Below, piece after piece: positions 61,396 to 64,000 of a stretch of 64,000 bases of DNA. Position 1 is the stretch's first letter. Each line of letters opens with the position of its first letter. The position numbers were made by a program, and so were the translations under genes. The notes beneath the pieces were generated by a model, which made no database searches, was not told the origin of the DNA, and saw only the letters and a program-made list of their open reading frames with translations. Where the stretch lies: positions 124,001-188,000 of the forward strand of contig JAEUTO010000011.1 of assembly GCA_016787785.1 (NCBI GenBank), in the 5' to 3' direction. The stretch comes from Bacteroidia bacterium (GTDB lineage Bacteria > Bacteroidota > Bacteroidia > B-17B0 > Aurantibacillaceae).

Positions 61396-62973
61396 ATGGC
61401 TGAGATAAAACCGGCAGAAGTATCTGCAATTTTAAGACAACAATTAAGCGGCTTTAAAAGTGAAGCTGAATTAGAAGAAGTAGGAACTGTATTACAAGTA
61501 GGTGATGGTATTGCCCGTATTTATGGTTTGTCAAAAGTTCAATCAGGTGAGTTGATCGAATTTGAAACTGGCTTACAGGCAATCGTATTAAACCTTGAAG
61601 AAGATAACGTAGGTGCCGTATTATTAGGGCCAAGCGAAGGAATCAGCGAAGGCAGTCCGGTAAAACGTACCGGCCGTATTGCTTCTCTTAAAGTTGGAGA
61701 AGGAATGTTAGGCCGCGTGGTTGATACTTTAGGAAATCCTATTGATGGAAAAGGTCCAATTACTGGTGTAACTTATGAAATGCCATTAGAGCGTAAGGCG
61801 CCGGGTGTTATTTACCGTCAACCGGTAACTGAGCCTTTACAAACCGGTATCAAAGCTATTGACGCGATGATTCCAATTGGTCGTGGCCAACGTGAGTTGG
61901 TTATTGGTGATCGTCAAATTGGTAAAACTGCCGTTTGTATTGATACTATTATTAATCAAAAAGAATTTTACGAAGCAGGTCAACCTGTATTTTGTATTTA
62001 TGTAGCTATTGGACAAAAAGCTTCTACGGTTGCTAACATTGTTCGTGTATTGGAAGAGAACGGTGCAATGCCTTACACAGTAATTGTTTCTGCATCTGCT
62101 GCCGATCCTGCTCCATTACAATTTTACGCTCCATTCGCAGGCGCTGCAATTGGTGAGTTTTTCCGTGATACCGGTCGTCCGGCTTTGATCGTGTTTGATG
62201 ACTTATCAAAACAAGCAGTTGCTTACCGTGAGGTATCTTTATTATTACGTCGCCCACCGGGACGTGAAGCATATCCTGGTGACGTTTTCTACTTGCACAG
62301 TAGATTACTTGAGCGTGCTGCAAAGATCAACGCTAACGATGATATTGCGCAACGTATGAATGACCTTCCTGAATCAATTAAACATTTGGTAAAAGGTGGT
62401 GGTTCGTTAACAGCTTTACCAATTATCGAAACACAAGCGGGTGACGTTTCTGCATACATTCCAACTAACGTAATTTCTATTACCGACGGACAAATTTTCT
62501 TAGAGTCGAATTTATTTAACTCAGGTATTCGTCCCGCTATTAACGTAGGTATCTCGGTTTCGCGTGTGGGTGGTAATGCTCAAATTAAATCAATGAAAAA
62601 AGTAGCAGGTACTTTAAAATTAGATCAGGCGCAGTTCCGTGAGTTAGAGGCTTTCTCTAAATTCGGATCTGATTTGGATGCAGCTACAAAATCAGTTCTA
62701 GATAAAGGGTCACGTAATACTGAAATATTAAAGCAAGGTCAGTTCTCACCTTTCCGTGTTGAACAACAAATTGCTATTATTTATTTAGGAACAAAAAATT
62801 TACTAAGAAATGTTCCGGTAAATAAAGTACGTGAATTTGAAAAAGACTATTTAGATGTATTAGAACGCAAACATAAAAATGTGTTGAATGATCTTAAAGC
62901 AGGAAAATATACTGACGAGATCACTAACACTTTGGAAGCTGCAGCAAAAGAATTAACTGCAAAGTATAATTAA
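61396..62973 (+). CDS. atpA: ATP synthase subunit alpha
   Basis: The regulatory alpha subunit of F1, 525 residues. Walker A is [15 protein letters not shown], Walker B region [19 protein letters not shown], and the conserved [20 protein letters not shown] and [17 protein letters not shown] follow. The N-terminal beta-barrel is at about 1-95 and the C-terminal helical domain from about 390. It forms the catalytic hexamer with subunit beta, whose gene is not in this operon. Confidence 0.98.
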   Translation: MAEIKPAEVSAILRQQLSGFKSEAELEEVGTVLQVGDGIARIYGLSKVQSGELIEFETGLQAIVLNLEEDNVGAVLLGPSEGISEGSPVKRTGRIASLKVGEGMLGRVVDTLGNPIDGKGPITGVTYEMPLERKAPGVIYRQPVTEPLQTGIKAIDAMIPIGRGQRELVIGDRQIGKTAVCIDTIINQKEFYEAGQPVFCIYVAIGQKASTVANIVRVLEENGAMPYTVIVSASAADPAPLQFYAPFAGAAIGEFFRDTGRPALIVFDDLSKQAVAYREVSLLLRRPPGREAYPGDVFYLHSRLLERAAKINANDDIAQRMNDLPESIKHLVKGGGSLTALPIIETQAGDVSAYIPTNVISITDGQIFLESNLFNSGIRPAINVGISVSRVGGNAQIKSMKKVAGTLKLDQAQFRELEAFSKFGSDLDAATKSVLDKGSRNTEILKQGQFSPFRVEQQIAIIYLGTKNLLRNVPVNKVREFEKDYLDVLERKHKNVLNDLKAGKYTDEITNTLEAAAKELTAKYN

Positions 62974-62987
62974 TTTAATTTTATGTG

Positions 62988-63020
62988 TTTGGTTTTAGAA
63001 ACAAGAAACTAAAAACCAAG
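62988..63020 (+). other. Inverted repeat between atpA and atpG
   Basis: TTGGTTTTAG at 62989-62998 pairs with CTAAAAACCAA at 63009-63019 (one-base bulge). The stem is AT-rich and not followed by a T-run, so it may be an mRNA-processing or stability structure, or chance. Confidence 0.4.
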
Positions 63021-63040
63021 AACTAAAAACTAATAATAAG

Positions 63041-63919
63041 ATGCCTAGTTTAAAGGAAGTAAGAAATAGAATAGTATCCGTTGGTTCAACCATGCAAATT
63101 ACCAGCGCTATGAAAATGGTTAGCGCTGCTAAATTAAAGCGTGCGCAAGATGCTGTTACTCAAATGCGCCCTTATGCCAACAAACTAAAAGAACTTTTGG
63201 AGAACGTTAGCGCAAGTGTTGATGCAAGCGACAATGTTTATGCAAGAAATACCGGTGGAAAAAATCTATTGATCATCGCTATCTCTTCTAACCGTGGTTT
63301 GGCGGGTGGTTTTAACTCAAACATCATTAAAAAAACACACCAGTTAATTAAAAACGAATACGCAGGCCATAATATTACCGTTCTTTCGATTGGAAAAAAA
63401 GTGCAGGATGCCTTTAAACGCACGCCATATGGCATTACTGGTAGCGATCTTCCGCATCAAACCGGCAATTTATTCGAAAAATTGACTTTTGCCAATACTT
63501 CGGCTGTTGCAGAAAAAATTATGGAAGCATTTTTAACCAAACAATTTGACAAAGTTGTTTTGGTATACAATCAATTTAAAAATGCAGCCGTACAAATTCC
63601 AACAGAAGAACAATTACTGCCATTGATTCCAACCAAATCAGCAGGAAAAACAAGTAACACCGATTATATTTTTGAGCCAGGCCAGGAAACGATCATTAAC
63701 GAATTAATTCCTAGATCTATCAAAACGCAATTTTACAAAGCAATTTTAGACTCTGTTGCCAGCGAGCACGGTGCCCGTATGACAGCTATGCACAAAGCAA
63801 CTGATAATGCCAAGGCTATGCAAAAAGAATTAAAAATCACTTATAACAAAGCTCGCCAGGCGGCAATTACAAAAGAGATCCTGGAAATTGTTGGTGGAGC
63901 CGAAGCGTTGAACGGATAA
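63041..63919 (+). CDS. atpG: ATP synthase subunit gamma
   Basis: The central rotor subunit gamma, 292 residues. The N-terminal helix is diagnostic: PSLKEVRNRIVSVGSTMQIT, then SAMKMVSAAKLKRAQDAV. The C-terminal helix has SEHGARMTAMHKATDNAKAM and YNKARQAAITKEILEIVGGA. It is the last gene of the operon and is followed by a terminator, so beta (atpD) and epsilon (atpC) must be encoded elsewhere, as is usual in Bacteroidota. Confidence 0.97.
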   Translation: MPSLKEVRNRIVSVGSTMQITSAMKMVSAAKLKRAQDAVTQMRPYANKLKELLENVSASVDASDNVYARNTGGKNLLIIAISSNRGLAGGFNSNIIKKTHQLIKNEYAGHNITVLSIGKKVQDAFKRTPYGITGSDLPHQTGNLFEKLTFANTSAVAEKIMEAFLTKQFDKVVLVYNQFKNAAVQIPTEEQLLPLIPTKSAGKTSNTDYIFEPGQETIINELIPRSIKTQFYKAILDSVASEHGARMTAMHKATDNAKAMQKELKITYNKARQAAITKEILEIVGGAEALNG

Positions 63920-63941
63920 ATGATAATTTAAAATAAAACAT

Positions 63942-63970
63942 AAACCCTTTGCATTTGTAAAGGGTTTTTT
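63942..63970 (+). terminator. Terminator of the ATP synthase operon
   Basis: AAACCCTTT-GCATTTGT-AAAGGGTTTTTT: a 9-bp stem with a T-run about 25 bases after the atpG stop at 63919. Confidence 0.92.
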
Positions 63971-64000
63971 GTTTCCTTAACATTAGTTTTAAGTTAAACA

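Overview
The window is a chromosomal segment of a Bacteroidota bacterium, probably an AT-rich free-living or environmental lineage; I cannot fix the order. The evidence is: secreted proteins ending in the two sorting domains of the type IX secretion system (T9SS); promoters of the Bacteroidota type (TTG, 19-20 bases, TAnnTTTG); no Shine-Dalgarno consensus before most genes; carboxypeptidase-regulatory-domain TonB receptors; the bacterial-branch GGGP synthase; an RF2 gene with its frameshift site; and an ATP synthase operon that ends after atpG without atpD and atpC. No prophage, IS, CRISPR array, rRNA or tRNA was seen. Genes are tightly packed and no gap exceeds 300 bases.

Layout. 1-5.7 kb: the 3' part of a SiaB-type kinase gene, a GT4 glycosyltransferase, rsmA and prfB (with +1 recoding), then two membrane proteins (HTTM-like, GT87-like). 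5.7-12.2 kb: a T9SS type B PKD protein, then a + strand run of a nine-loop FG-GAP protein, a cytochrome-c-like/beta-propeller lipoprotein and a DCC thiol oxidoreductase. 12.2-19.1 kb: a TPR/SpoIIE phosphatase, comF, a coiled-coil membrane protein, queA and a C-terminal processing protease. 19.1-27.3 kb: surface proteins, including an SDR/small Cys protein/TonB receptor operon, a 1016-residue Asp-box T9SS protein, and a second copy of the small Cys protein. 27.3-33.7 kb: a STAS-like gene, a second TPR/SpoIIE phosphatase, pntB, pntA and trmD. 33.8-40.3 kb: small secreted proteins, an ABC-F ATPase, an MlaFE-like lipid ABC pair and a catalytically incomplete aldehyde dehydrogenase homologue. 40.4-53.6 kb: an outer-membrane barrel, a large TPR protein, ftsE, an O-antigen-type ABC permease, DUF1543, a tandem Ddl fusion, a metallophosphoesterase, a YdeI/DUF1905 protein and a lipoprotein. 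53.7-58.5 kb: ahcY, a phosphopantetheinyl transferase overlapping GGGP synthase, a ThiE-like protein, pnuC and an NR-kinase-like gene, and an EVE protein. 58.7-63.9 kb: atpBEFHAG.

How it fits together. Most of the window is housekeeping plus cell-envelope functions. The most interesting signals are: two near-identical TPR-membrane-SpoIIE phosphatases, one followed by a STAS-like gene with its own promoter, plus a SiaB-type kinase at the edge, which suggests a distributed partner-switching network; a paralogous pair of secreted proteins with a shared cysteine pattern; two nested intergenic inverted-repeat elements; a hairpin between atpE and atpF with a second copy of its 3' arm; a set of TAnnTTTG boxes 3-6 bases upstream of start codons, suggesting near-leaderless transcripts; a tandem Ddl fusion whose first half has an altered metal motif; and an ALDH homologue without its catalytic half. 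No single locus can be claimed as a new system from sequence alone.
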